NCBI RefSeq assembly: GCF_000332415.1
Contig: NZ_AOHC02000012.1
Span: forward strand, 275,001-329,162
Direction: 5' to 3'
From: Leptospira weilii serovar Ranarum str. ICFT
GTDB lineage: Bacteria > Spirochaetota > Leptospiria > Leptospirales > Leptospiraceae
DNA: 54,162 bases
Part shown: positions 8,361 to 18,364 of the stretch, piece after piece
Layout of the letters: each line of letters begins with the position of its first letter
Position numbering within the stretch: position 1 is the first letter of the stretch
Position numbers and translations under genes: made by a program
The notes under the pieces: generated by a model
Database searches by the model: none
The model's input: the letters and a program-made list of their open reading frames with translations, nothing else
Told to the model about the DNA's origin: nothing

Positions 8361-8805
8361 ACTTTTCACCTCTTTTATGTTTTTACATTTCTCCAAAGGA
8401 GAAAATTTCACTAAGGGAAATACTAACGAGGAAAATCAAAAACCGCTTATATATAACTTACAAAGTTTTTTTAAAACGATAACGAGTGAATTTTCACGGA
8501 ACTTGCGGCTTTTGCGATTCTTAAAAAATAAAACCGCTCCGATTCGGATCTTAAAAATACATTCAATTTATATAATACATTTCCTAAGGGATAAAAAAAC
8601 AAACACGCGCCCGACTTATAACGATTCCAAGCTCGATCTTAAAATATATCCTTTGAGTATTCGTATCGACGCGGCACAAATCGATTTTATTTTCGCAAAT
8701 GAATTTTTTATTTGAGGATCATCCTCATAAAATATTTCATTGAATATTTTATTATATTAGAAAAATTCAAAGAACCCTCGCTGGTCCGATACGGAATTTT
8801 AAAAG
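8361..8805. other. Divergent regulatory gap between PLC-like gene and PAS kinase
   Basis: 445 bases shared by two genes reading outward. An open frame of 112 codons runs through it on the plus strand but has no ribosome site, low-complexity AT-driven content and no recognisable domain. The notable content is a pair of palindromes near 8713-8752, listed separately. Confidence 0.5.
8713..8752. promoter_or_regulatory. Two adjacent palindromes upstream of the PAS kinase gene
   Basis: TGAGGAT-C-ATCCTCA (8713-8727) is a perfect 7-bp inverted repeat around one base, the usual shape of a dimeric repressor site. It abuts ATAAAATATT / AATATTTTAT (8727-8736 and 8743-8752), a 10-bp inverted repeat with a six-base loop. 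They end 53 bases before the kinase start and could act as operators or as a promoter with a hairpin leader. Confidence 0.4.
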
Positions 8806-9894
8806 ATGGAATTGATTCAGGAAACCTTAGAGAATATCGGAGATAAAATTCGTTTTGTGGAATTGATTCCGTGTCCGATATGGCTCTCGAAGATACAAGG
8901 AACGGAGTTGCAAACTCTTTATCTCAATCGAAGTTTTAGGGAAATCATCGGTTACAAAGTCGAGGAAATTCCCACCTTAGAAGATTGGTTTATGCAAGCC
9001 TATCCGGACGAATATTATAGAAACGAAATCAAATCGGATTGGCCGACAAAAATCGACGAAAAAAAAGGCGATCACATCTCCGTAATCAAAACAAAAATCA
9101 GAACCAAATCGAACGGAGAAAGATGGTTCCAATTGCAAAGATCGGAATTCGGAGAATTAAACGTGTTCGTGTTTCAGGACATACACGAACTGGAAGTATT
9201 GAACTTAGAATTAACTTGCAACAACTCCGCAAAGTCCCAATTGCTCTCCATTCTCGCACACGACTTAAGATCGCCTTTGATACAAATCGTTTCCCTGATC
9301 TCCTTGTTCAAAAACGAGGAAATTCCCGCCGCCGAACTTTATTATCATCTTTCAAAACTGAACGTTCAAACCCATCTTACGATTGATTTGATAGACAACA
9401 CGTTGGATTGGGTGAAAACGAATTCCAAATGTATCATAGTGAATAAGATTTCCTTCAATCCGGCGCCGATCATGAAAGAATTAACGAGGTTCTACGATGA
9501 CTATATCCGACTCAAATGCCTTCGAGTTTATGTGGATTTTGATGAGAATATTATGATATTCAGCGATATGAATATTTTCAAAGTGATCGTTAGGAACTTA
9601 TTCGTAAATGCTCTGAAGTTCTCGAACCCCGGCGGAAACGTTTTCCTAAGAGGGAAAACGTTTTCGAATCGTCAGCACGTTTCCGTGACCGACGAAGGTA
9701 TAGGAATGTTCGCCGAGGAATTGGAGAAAGTTTTTTCCAAAGAGTTCCACTCTTCCATCGGAACCCTCAACGAAAACGGCTCCGGACTCGGAATCAAACT
9801 TTGTAGAGACTTCGCTCGGTTGGTCGATGCGGAATTTCGTTTGAAAAGCGAAAAACACAAAGGAACTTGTGCGAGTTTGGTTTTTGAATTATAA
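8806..9894 (+). CDS. PAS-domain sensor histidine kinase
   Basis: 362 residues, no transmembrane helix, so cytoplasmic. PAS at about 15-128 (TLYLNRSFREIIGYKVEEI marks it). The dimerisation box has phospho-accepting His152 in SILAHDLRSPL. The ATPase domain has the N-box VRNLFVNALKFSN (262-274), DEGIGM (296-301) and GSGLGI (325-330). It autophosphorylates in response to an intracellular cue and passes phosphate to a response regulator that is not adjacent; the regulator at 5949-6632 is the nearest candidate. Palindromes in front of it suggest tight transcriptional control. Confidence 0.9.
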   Translation: MELIQETLENIGDKIRFVELIPCPIWLSKIQGTELQTLYLNRSFREIIGYKVEEIPTLEDWFMQAYPDEYYRNEIKSDWPTKIDEKKGDHISVIKTKIRTKSNGERWFQLQRSEFGELNVFVFQDIHELEVLNLELTCNNSAKSQLLSILAHDLRSPLIQIVSLISLFKNEEIPAAELYYHLSKLNVQTHLTIDLIDNTLDWVKTNSKCIIVNKISFNPAPIMKELTRFYDDYIRLKCLRVYVDFDENIMIFSDMNIFKVIVRNLFVNALKFSNPGGNVFLRGKTFSNRQHVSVTDEGIGMFAEELEKVFSKEFHSSIGTLNENGSGLGIKLCRDFARLVDAEFRLKSEKHKGTCASLVFEL

Positions 9895-9956
9895 GAACCT
9901 GTCCCCAAAAAAATCAACACAACGTTTCCTCCTATGGGACTCGCTGTAAATAAAAT

Positions 9957-10523
9957 TCATCCCTTTTTTAATTCTTCGATTTTAGACTTAGCGTCCTTCT
10001 TGGGTTTTTCATATTCAGGAGGAGCGATATCGATAAACTTCTGATAACTATCAATCGCCTGTTTTTTATTTCCCATACGAGTATAAACGATTCCTAAATT
10101 GAAATACACTTCCGCAACGGATTTATCGATCCCGACCGTCTTAAGATAATTTTGAACGGCCTTTTCGTTGTTCTGTTGTTTTTGATAAGCTACGCCGAGA
10201 TTGTAAAAAGCTCTCGCATAGTTCGGATCTCTTTCCGCAGCTTTGGCAAAATAAACGATCGCTTGATCCAATTTACCTTCGTTCAAGTAAGTTACACCGA
10301 CGTTATTCACGTATTCCGGGGATTGCGGGTGTAGTTTAACTGCCTTTTCAAAAAAGGAACGAGCCTGAATCGGATCGCCTTTACCCAACAAGGCGACACC
10401 TTGTTGATTGAGTTCGAATGCTTTTGATTGTTCTTCCATCTTCGGTAAGGAGTCTCCAAAAGAATTTGTGGAAATTGCGAAAACGATCGCAAAAAAAATA
10501 ATTAACGATTTTTGATTCATCAT
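9957..10523 (-). CDS. Exported TPR-repeat protein
   Basis: 188 residues. Signal peptide at 1-23 (QKSLIIFFAIVFAISTNSFG), then about four tetratricopeptide repeats from residue 35 to 172; clear units are EYVNNVGVTYLNEGKLDQAIVYFAKAAERDP, ARAFYNLGVAYQKQQNNEKAVQNY and AEVYFNLGIVYTRMGNKKQAIDSY. TPRs are protein-contact scaffolds; in the periplasm they often support envelope assembly. It ends in a Lys-rich helix (KPKKDAKSKIEELKKG). It is monocistronic and faces the PAS kinase across a 62-base gap. Confidence 0.8.
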   Translation of the reverse strand: MMNQKSLIIFFAIVFAISTNSFGDSLPKMEEQSKAFELNQQGVALLGKGDPIQARSFFEKAVKLHPQSPEYVNNVGVTYLNEGKLDQAIVYFAKAAERDPNYARAFYNLGVAYQKQQNNEKAVQNYLKTVGIDKSVAEVYFNLGIVYTRMGNKKQAIDSYQKFIDIAPPEYEKPKKDAKSKIEELKKG

Positions 10524-11071
10524 CGGTTTTAATCTTCCTATTTAACCAACAATTCGAGCGAACTTTGGTTTCCAATTCTATTTTCGAAAAAACGATTCAT
10601 AAAATCAATTCTTTCAAAACTCATTCTCATTGAAATTTAAAAATAGAACCGGCCGTAATGGGGGACATAAACTTTCAAAGTTGTAAAGGATTTTTTCGAT
10701 TTAAAAAGTTTAAACGTTAAAGAGAAGTTATAGCAAGAGCCGTTCCCAAAACCGACGGATTTTTACGCAGTTATCGTTAAGTTTAGAGCCTGTCCCAAAA
10801 CTTAAAACAATCGCAGAGATTCGCGGCCATTCCGATAAAATCGGACGGTTTTGGGACAAGTTATAAACCCAAAAACACGATCCGTTTGGTAAAACTTCCG
10901 CTCAAAGTACGGATTGACGGACATTATCAAGTTTATAGTTTCATTTTATAATATTTCCTTAAAGTAAATTCATCTCAAAAATAGGAAACGTTATTTGGCT
11001 TTGGAGCGGGGAAAAACGATCGACAGAAAAAGTCGCGTCTTTTTTAATCCGATACGGGAAAAATAACGAAC
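10524..11071. other. 548-base gap between TPR and SH3 genes
   Basis: Contains the MITE-like element at 10787-10860 and a related partial inverted segment just before it (CCCAAAACCG at 10745-10754, complementary to 10846-10855). It must also hold the two divergent promoters. No coding frame or RNA gene is supported. Confidence 0.5.
10787..10860. repeat. MITE-like element with 11-bp terminal inverted repeats
   Basis: TGTCCCAAAAC (10791-10801) and GTTTTGGGACA (10848-10858) are perfect inverted copies about 70 bases apart. Inside is a smaller hairpin, TCCGAT-AAA-ATCGGA (10831-10845). The left end GAGCCTGTCCCAAAA recurs in degraded form at about 9898 (CCTGTCCCCAAAA) and 12607 (GAGCCTGCCCCAAAA), all intergenic, so this is a dispersed non-coding repeat. 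Confidence 0.55.
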
Positions 11072-12166
11072 ATGAAAAAAATTCCAATATTCTCTCGAAT
11101 TAAAAACTCCGGAACGATCTGCCTTATTCTTCTCGGTTTCATTTCCGGTTTTCTTCAAGCCGAAGAAAAACAAAATATACGATACGTTCTTATTGGGGAC
11201 GGAAAGTTGAACGTAAGAGAAAAACCGATCCACGGAAAAGTAATATTCCAACTGGAAAAAGGAGAAAGCGTTACGCTCAAAGAAGGCGCCGAAAACTCCG
11301 ACTGGCCGGAGATAACCGCCAAATCGGGTTCCCAAGGATTTGTATCTTCCGAATTCTTGAGCAAAACGCGACCGGCGGATCTTGAAAACGCAAAACTTTT
11401 CGGTTCCATATCCTCCCATACGGAAGGGTCTTGGTTCCGTTCCTTAGCGATTCGAATTCAAAACCGATGGTTATCCGCAAACGATCACTCGACGGAAACC
11501 TATTTTCTGGAAAAGAAAATGATCCAAACACAGGAAAAAATCGCGGCGTATGAAGGAAACGATAAAGCCGGAGAATTCTCTCCCCAAAAAAAAGTAACCG
11601 GCGGTTGTCAGGAATTCGGAGTCGTCAATGGAAGTTTATTCGCATTCAAAAAAATTAATACTCTTCGGAATTCGATTTTTGCGATCTACGGCTCCAAAAT
11701 CGGAGAGAAGGTTCGATCGGATCGTTACGTTCCTTCCGAGAAAATTTCCCGATTACTGGACGCTTCCGTAAATTCCGTTTTTAAGAAAGAACATCCTCGG
11801 CAACAGGAATTGAAATTTTTAAAACGAGAGGATTTATATACGATCCAATCTCCGGAAAAAAATTATCTTTTTATTCGATACGCGATCAGAGTCGAGCCGG
11901 AGGAAAAATCCTATTACGCGGCGATTTATGAATTTGATAACGGGGAATTGGGAGGAAATATATTCGAAAAATTTGATGTTCTTATGAACGAACAAGCGGT
12001 TTACGGCGGAAAATATCATTTTTTAGGCGCCTTTGATCTGGATGAAAACGGAGTTCCGATTCTTATTCTACATCACAACGGTTACGACGGATATATAAAC
12101 GAATTCGTGAAAATCAAAAACGGTCGATTGGAATCCATGTTTTTGGCGGGCGGGGACGCTTGTTAA
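11072..12166 (+). CDS. Exported bacterial SH3-domain protein
   Basis: 364 residues. The signal peptide ends at about residue 30 (FISGFLQAEE). A bacterial SH3 domain (SH3_3 type) follows at about 36-92: LNVREKPIHGKVIFQLEKGESVTLKEG...WPEITAKSGSQGFVSSEFL. Such domains bind cell-wall peptides. The remaining ~270 residues (GSLFAFKKIN, YLFIRYAIRVEPEEKSYYAAIYEFDN, FDLDENGVPILILHHNGYDGY) are unassigned and probably beta-rich. Likely a periplasmic protein. It is alone, followed by a repeat-filled gap. Confidence 0.7.
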   Translation: MKKIPIFSRIKNSGTICLILLGFISGFLQAEEKQNIRYVLIGDGKLNVREKPIHGKVIFQLEKGESVTLKEGAENSDWPEITAKSGSQGFVSSEFLSKTRPADLENAKLFGSISSHTEGSWFRSLAIRIQNRWLSANDHSTETYFLEKKMIQTQEKIAAYEGNDKAGEFSPQKKVTGGCQEFGVVNGSLFAFKKINTLRNSIFAIYGSKIGEKVRSDRYVPSEKISRLLDASVNSVFKKEHPRQQELKFLKREDLYTIQSPEKNYLFIRYAIRVEPEEKSYYAAIYEFDNGELGGNIFEKFDVLMNEQAVYGGKYHFLGAFDLDENGVPILILHHNGYDGYINEFVKIKNGRLESMFLAGGDAC

Positions 12167-12170
12167 ACCC

Positions 12171-12323
12171 GACGTGAGTTCCGTGTAACCGATGCCAAAA
12201 CGATCGAAACGAGATCGGCAAATTGGTACGACGAAAGTATTTCGTTTTCCGAAGGGTTCTTCGATTTTGTGGATCCAAGCGAAAATTAACGTGAACTCGG
12301 TATAACCAATGCGAAAGCGATTA
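12171..12323. repeat. Degenerate direct repeat pair, about 118 bases apart
   Basis: ACGTGAGTTCCGTGTAACCG at 12171 and ACGTGAACTCGGTATAACCA at 12289 begin two diverged ~35-base copies that continue with ATGCCAAAACGAT and ATGCGAAAGCGAT. They are non-coding. Confidence 0.5.
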
Positions 12324-12340
12324 TATGTTGCGATCCGCAG

Positions 12341-12487
12341 AACGACCCATAGGGAGTGAGATTGAGTTAAACCTCGAACGACCTATCGAACGACCCTTAG
12401 GAAGTGAGATTGAGTTCCGAACGACTTGGGTAACGAAAGTGGCACTGCTCCCGATGGGTCGCAGCACCAGGAAGCGAGATTGAGTTT
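12341..12487. repeat. Three-copy direct repeat ending AGTGAGATTGAGTT
   Basis: Copies: AACGACCCATAGGGAGTGAG (12341, continuing ATTGAGTT), GAACGACCCTTAGGAAGTGA (12388, continuing GATTGAGTT) and CAGGAAGCGAGATTGAGTTT (12468-12487). Spacing is irregular (47 and about 80 bases) and the units are imperfect, which excludes a CRISPR array. Confidence 0.55.
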
Positions 12488-12666
12488 AGGCAGCAACACT
12501 TTAGTTCAAGCGCGGTCCAGCCCCAAAACCCGAACGGCGCCGCGCTCTATGGATCGCAGCGCCGGGAATGGATTCACCCAAACTTTCTTAGGCCGAATTA
12601 AAACTTTGAGCCTGCCCCAAAAGCCGGAGAGCAATTCGCATTCAATTTTTTTAATTTATATTTTCC

Positions 12667-13743
<1,077 letters not shown>

Positions 13744-13777
13744 AATTTTCTCCAAAAAAAATTAAATCATTCAAGAT

Positions 13778-14707
13778 TTATTGATTAGAATTTTCTGTTA
13801 TACTTTGATGTCCCGGATGCACTTGAATTCCCGGAAATTGGGAAGCCAAATTTCTTAAAAAATCCAAAGACGCTCTGTTCTTTTCCCGGTCTTCCGAAAA
13901 ATCCCCCGGAGTCACGTTATTCTCCCATCCCCAACGTGTATGACAGGAATCCCCTAAAACGAGTTGATATCCCGACGAACTTTGAATTAGAAACGCAAGA
14001 CTTCCTTTGGTATGACCTTCCACGTGAAAGATCAAAAAAGATTGATCTCCGAAAAAATCAATTGGAGGAAAGGAAGAATCCTTTGTACTTTCGGGAAAAT
14101 TCAACTCGGAAAGAGAGGGTTTCTCGCCTAACATACGATCGGTGCTTCCTTGAACGAAGGCATTGATGAATTTTTTATGCGTCGCTTCTTTGGGACCGAC
14201 ATACATGGGAACTTGCGGAAAGTCCGCGCTTCCGAGAATATGATCCAAATGAAGATGCGTCAAAAAAATACCTTCCACTTTTTTCGGATCTTGATGAAGC
14301 CACTCGTCCGTAGTGAGTCTAACTTTGAGGGCGGCCGTATTCATTGCGGAAGCAACCATCCAAGAGACCGGCCACTCTTTCGGATCTTTCCGGAAAACTT
14401 TCGAAATACCGGTATCAATCACGTATCTTCCGAACTTAGGATGATCGATCACATAAAAGTAAATCTGGATCGGTTCGTCTCCGGATTTTAAAGCGGACGC
14501 TTTCGGATCTTTTAAATTGATCAACCCGCCTCTATCGACGACCCAATCGGCGGCGATCATCTTTTGAAATAGGATCGGACCTTTCTTTTCAGGATTGATA
14601 TCTTGCAGTTGAAACGGCCTACCGATTGTGATCGTGTTAGAAGGACGAGACGTTACCGCACAGGAGATAAAAAGAAATAGAGCGAAGAGTTTGAATGGAT
14701 ATTTCAT
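13778..14707 (-). CDS. Metallo-beta-lactamase-fold hydrolase lipoprotein
   Basis: 309 residues. The N-terminus [16 protein letters not shown] has a lipobox (Cys16). The MBL metal site is complete: THLHLDH (His151, His153, Asp155, His156), His232 in VEGHTKGS, Asp253 in LGDSCH and His297 or His300 in VHPGH. It is most like the lactonase/quorum-quenching and hydroxyacylglutathione-hydrolase branch. It would hydrolyse an ester, lactone or thioester in the periplasm. The gene leads a likely two-gene unit with the SDR reductase at 12667-13743. Substrate unknown. Confidence 0.85.
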   Translation of the reverse strand: MKYPFKLFALFLFISCAVTSRPSNTITIGRPFQLQDINPEKKGPILFQKMIAADWVVDRGGLINLKDPKASALKSGDEPIQIYFYVIDHPKFGRYVIDTGISKVFRKDPKEWPVSWMVASAMNTAALKVRLTTDEWLHQDPKKVEGIFLTHLHLDHILGSADFPQVPMYVGPKEATHKKFINAFVQGSTDRMLGEKPSLSELNFPESTKDSSFPPIDFFGDQSFLIFHVEGHTKGSLAFLIQSSSGYQLVLGDSCHTRWGWENNVTPGDFSEDREKNRASLDFLRNLASQFPGIQVHPGHQSITENSNQ

Positions 14708-14836
14708 GTTTCGCAGAATTCCAATTCAATGGAAATCATCAAGGTCTATTTGAATTCGGAATATAAAATATCTAAGACAAAAACTTATTTCTGAGATTTT
14801 TTTGGGAACTTTTTCCGTTCCCGATAAAATCAATAA

Positions 14837-17164
14837 TCAAAAATCAAAAATATGATCCAATTTGAATCCGTTCGCCTCCGCCTTCATTAGAATTTCATGA
14901 AGCCTTGAAACGGGAGCAATCAAGGCGACTCGCTTCAGATTCGGTTCCGTCAGAATTTTCCATTCGTACAATACGGTCTCCGAATCCCGTATATTCGTTT
15001 CCAAGGGAACGATCAAGGTTAAAAGAATTTGTCGGTTTCCCGCGATCTCCACAAAAGAAATGTTTTTCTTAACGAGCTTCGGAACGGTTTGTGTAAAGGC
15101 TTCGTATCTTGGAATCGATTGGATCCTGCTCTTACCATTCTCCTTGACCCAGGCTTTTACTTCAAAAGTCTCCGGTTCGTAAACGGATTCGGTTCCCATA
15201 CCGATCAATTTTCCGTAAGCGGCTTTGACAAGAAGCTCCGCCGAAAAGAACATTCTTCTTTCGAACCTCCGGATCAGGCTCGTATTCTCTCCGTCTTGAA
15301 TCGTCCAAAATTCTTTGAACTTTGAATAAAACGGATATTCATACCAAGGACGCAATCTTACAAAATCGGTATAATCCCTTGCAATAAATTGCATATATCC
15401 TTCCACCTTCATCTCGGGGGAAAGTTCGCCGCTTCCTGCGACCCATTCCGTAAATCTTCCGATTGAATTCTCGTATAACGCCTTCAAGAACAATTCTCCG
15501 GAATAACTGATCCCGATTACGTTGATCATCAGATGATAACCCCAGTTGAATTCGTATGAATTCCAGGTTTTAACGATGACCCTTCCGTAAATTTTCCAGA
15601 ATTGTGAGATACTTCCAAAATAAGGAAATTGGCTCGGTGGAGAATGTTTTAGAAAATTTGCATATTCATCCGAACTGAATACGATATACCATTCCGGTAA
15701 AGTCAAGAAAGTCTGGTCCTCGTTGCGTGTATAATCCTTGGACGCATCCAAAACGAATCTCAGATTGAGATCCTCCTTTTCATGAAAATAATACTTATCC
15801 CAGAGTTTGTTTCTAAATTTATACTGAGGATCCAGTTTTCTTTTTAATGCGAAGAATCGTTCCGCGTTCGGATACGCCTTGTGAAACTGGGAAACCGTCG
15901 CGTGAAGTTGATAAGGAAGATAATACGCGCCTCCCACGCTCGTCACAACATCGATCAATTCTCTCGTCCAGATTCCGACTTCCTTTTTTGCGCTTTCATA
16001 CACGCGCTGTTTGTAATAGATGACAAAGGAAAAAACTTCCGTTCTTCCCCAAGCCAAGTAAGAACCGGAGTCCTGTTTCGCGTGACGTATCGAAATGTTC
16101 ATCACGTTTACGTCGTGTTTTTGCAGAATATTTCGCATCAAAGGATAGAATTCGTCGAACTTTTCGACTGGAACAAAATATTCCTGTAAAACGTAAGTGC
16201 TGATCCTTCGATTAGGAGGTTCCAACTCTTGAACGTCGTAGCTGGCCTCGTAATTTCTCCAGACGATTCTATCTTTGCGATAATAAAGAGGATCTAAAAT
16301 CGATTCCCTCAATTCTTTTCCATACGGAAGTTCCGTTAACCAGAAATAGATCAAATTCTCGAGCCAATAACTTTCTTTGACGGGGACAACTTTATCTTCG
16401 ACCGTAACGGGTTCGTCCGTTTTTTCCCAAGTGACCGCGTTTACGTTTTCATACGCGGGCGGATAAATATCTCCGTTATGAAATTGCGCCTTTGTGTTAT
16501 TTCGAATATTCTCAAAGAAGAATTTTTTATATTCCGTGATGGGAAGTTTTTTCACGAACCGTTTGACCTTCACGTTTTCGGTCAATGCAAGAGTGACTTC
16601 CGCTACGACTCCGATTCCTCCGTAACCGCCGACTGTAGCGTAGAATATTTCCTGATTTTCTTTAGGACTAGCGGCCACCACCTTTCCATCGCCTAACACC
16701 ACTTTGATGGAGCGAACCGAAAGAATCATAGGGCCGTAACCGATGTATCTTCCGTGCGCGTTTACGCTCAAAGAACCGCCGATCGTAAAATTAGAATACG
16801 TTTGTTTGATCTGAACGGAAAGATCGAAAGGATCGATGAACTCTTGAAGTTTTCTCCAAGTGATTCCCGGTTCGACCGTGATGAGTTTTGTCTTAGGATC
16901 GAAAAAAAGAATCTTATTGAATTCTCTCGTATCGATGAATAACGCGTTTTCAGTCGCGATCTGTCCACCCATGGAAAATCTTCCGCCTCCGATGGAGATC
17001 GGACCTTCGTGGTTTTTCACCAAGTCCTGAATTTCGTTTAACGTGGCCGGAGTTACGACTTTGTTTACGGGAATCGGATTGATCTGAGTTACGTCGTTTA
17101 CGATCGTAGGATTCGCAAAAACGTAACTAACGAAAACAAAAAGAAGAAGTATGAATTTTTTCAT
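14837..17164 (-). CDS. Exported FAD-binding oxidoreductase with a large C-terminal extension
   Basis: 775 residues. Signal-like N-terminus MKKFILLLFVFVSYVFA. Residues 25-195 are a VAO/PCMH-type FAD domain: PISIGGGRFSMGGQ, LITVEPGITWRKLQEF, then GGSLSVNAHGRYIGYG. The middle (to about 480) resembles the sugar/alditol oxidase cap (PYQLHATVSQFHKAYP, LKRKLDPQYKFRNKLW). From about 490 to the end (starting TFLTLPEWYIVFSSDEYANFL) is a ~285-residue region I cannot assign. It should oxidise a hydroxylated substrate with FAD outside the cytoplasm. ATGA overlap with the upstream methyltransferase means translational coupling. Confidence 0.75.
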   Translation of the reverse strand: MKKFILLLFVFVSYVFANPTIVNDVTQINPIPVNKVVTPATLNEIQDLVKNHEGPISIGGGRFSMGGQIATENALFIDTREFNKILFFDPKTKLITVEPGITWRKLQEFIDPFDLSVQIKQTYSNFTIGGSLSVNAHGRYIGYGPMILSVRSIKVVLGDGKVVAASPKENQEIFYATVGGYGGIGVVAEVTLALTENVKVKRFVKKLPITEYKKFFFENIRNNTKAQFHNGDIYPPAYENVNAVTWEKTDEPVTVEDKVVPVKESYWLENLIYFWLTELPYGKELRESILDPLYYRKDRIVWRNYEASYDVQELEPPNRRISTYVLQEYFVPVEKFDEFYPLMRNILQKHDVNVMNISIRHAKQDSGSYLAWGRTEVFSFVIYYKQRVYESAKKEVGIWTRELIDVVTSVGGAYYLPYQLHATVSQFHKAYPNAERFFALKRKLDPQYKFRNKLWDKYYFHEKEDLNLRFVLDASKDYTRNEDQTFLTLPEWYIVFSSDEYANFLKHSPPSQFPYFGSISQFWKIYGRVIVKTWNSYEFNWGYHLMINVIGISYSGELFLKALYENSIGRFTEWVAGSGELSPEMKVEGYMQFIARDYTDFVRLRPWYEYPFYSKFKEFWTIQDGENTSLIRRFERRMFFSAELLVKAAYGKLIGMGTESVYEPETFEVKAWVKENGKSRIQSIPRYEAFTQTVPKLVKKNISFVEIAGNRQILLTLIVPLETNIRDSETVLYEWKILTEPNLKRVALIAPVSRLHEILMKAEANGFKLDHIFDF

Positions 17165-18135
17165 GCGGATTTTACGAACGCCATCAGCGTATTTTTAGTA
17201 GGATCGCCTTTCTGAAGAACATATTTTCCCAAAGGTTTTAAACCGAATCGACTCACCCTCTCTTCGATCTCGGCAACGGAAGTAAAGTTTCGAATTTGTG
17301 CGGAGGTTTCTTTCCAGGGAATTTCCAAACCTGCGTTATACACATCGTGAGCCAACGCGACGATGGAATTCATTTCTTTGGAATCGACGTTGTGATCCCT
17401 GAGAACCAATTTTCCTCCCGGTTTTAAAACTCGCGCAATCGATCCGATAAATGAGTCCAACCGTTTTGAAGGAGAATGGTGAAAGCCGATAAAGTTCGTC
17501 ACAAGATCCAAACTTTCAGAAGCAATCGAACCTTCACCGATCGGATCGTAATCTCCCAAAGGAACAAATGTTCCGACCTTGGAAACTCGTCCTCTTTCCA
17601 CCAAGTCTTCCGGACTGTATTTCGGTTCCAGATCATTGAGAACAAAAACGGCGCCTTCGAGCCGAATCTTCTTTTTCAGATTGCCCACATATCTTCCGGT
17701 GGTTCCTATTTCAAGATAACCGTTAAACCGACTTCCTTCGCCCAATAGATCCACGACTTCTTTTGAAATTTCTATCTTTTGTTTTTTGAGAGCCGGAAGC
17801 GCGTAGGTTATAATTCCGGCAAAAGGTTTTATCTGAGGAATTTCTTTTAAGATCGATTCGTAGATTTCCCGATCCGTTTGTCTGCTTTTAGAAAGTTCGA
17901 ATATGAGTTTATGAAAATTTTCTTCGGGATAAAGATGATAAACGTTCTTAAGAAAGAGAAAAAATTCCTCTCTCAACTTCGGATCCAAATACACGTTTCT
18001 AAAATTCGAATTTTCATTCGGAGACAATAGATCGGGCTTTCCATTCTTATCTTTGGAAAGAAGGTCTAACGTAAATCCGCTCAAAAATAAATAGAAGAAT
18101 GACTTTATAAATTGTTTCCGATTCAGATCTTTCAT
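17161..18135 (-). CDS. SAM-dependent methyltransferase with an export-like N-terminus
   Basis: 324 residues. The class I methyltransferase core is at about 130-300: motif I GYLEIGTTGRY, LVTNFIGFHHSP and the post-II helix plus VLKPGGKLVLRDHNVDS. The N-terminus MKDLNRKQFIKSFFYLFLSGFTLDLL resembles a Tat signal, but with RK in place of RR. If exported, it would meet no SAM, so this may be a membrane tether or a wrong reading. Its stop overlaps the FAD oxidoreductase start by four bases (ATGA), suggesting both act on one pathway. Substrate unknown. Confidence 0.7.
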   Translation of the reverse strand: MKDLNRKQFIKSFFYLFLSGFTLDLLSKDKNGKPDLLSPNENSNFRNVYLDPKLREEFFLFLKNVYHLYPEENFHKLIFELSKSRQTDREIYESILKEIPQIKPFAGIITYALPALKKQKIEISKEVVDLLGEGSRFNGYLEIGTTGRYVGNLKKKIRLEGAVFVLNDLEPKYSPEDLVERGRVSKVGTFVPLGDYDPIGEGSIASESLDLVTNFIGFHHSPSKRLDSFIGSIARVLKPGGKLVLRDHNVDSKEMNSIVALAHDVYNAGLEIPWKETSAQIRNFTSVAEIEERVSRFGLKPLGKYVLQKGDPTKNTLMAFVKSA

Positions 18136-18364
18136 TGTGCGTCAGATTGAAAGATCCGAATCTTTCGGCAATTCATTTTCAGAAACGTTAAACGGAATAT
18201 GTAAAATATGTAATATCCTTTTTTCTACTGTGAAGATTTCCGTTCGCAGTTTAATCTTATAACGAAACATCGACCCGCAACTTGACCGAAAAACGATTTT
18301 TCTAAATTAAAAATGACAACGTAGAAACGAACTCGTTCTCAAAACGTTTCTTAAAACTTTGTGT

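Larger units (their letters stand above)
12167..12666. other. 500-base repeat-rich gap
   Basis: No gene is supported. It holds two families of degenerate direct repeats (listed separately), plus GGATTCACCCAAACTTTC near 12570 and GAGCCTGCCCCAAAA near 12607, both of which have relatives elsewhere in the window. It looks like a graveyard of dispersed repeats or an eroded mobile element. Confidence 0.5.

Noticed and set aside
8377..8715. 112-codon open frame in the divergent gap before the PAS kinase
   Set aside because: No ribosome site, AT-driven residue mix (Lys, Ile, Phe, Asn) and no domain; it also starts within the minus-strand PLC-like gene's leader.
10991..11419. Open frame opposite the SH3-protein gene
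   Set aside because: Shadow of the real gene; Phe/Arg-rich product without signal or domain.
12341..12487. CRISPR-like repeat array
   Set aside because: Only three imperfect copies with uneven spacing and no cas genes nearby.
17161..18135. Tat-exported methyltransferase
   Set aside because: The N-terminus has RK rather than RR and the enzyme needs cytoplasmic SAM; export is left as a question, not called.
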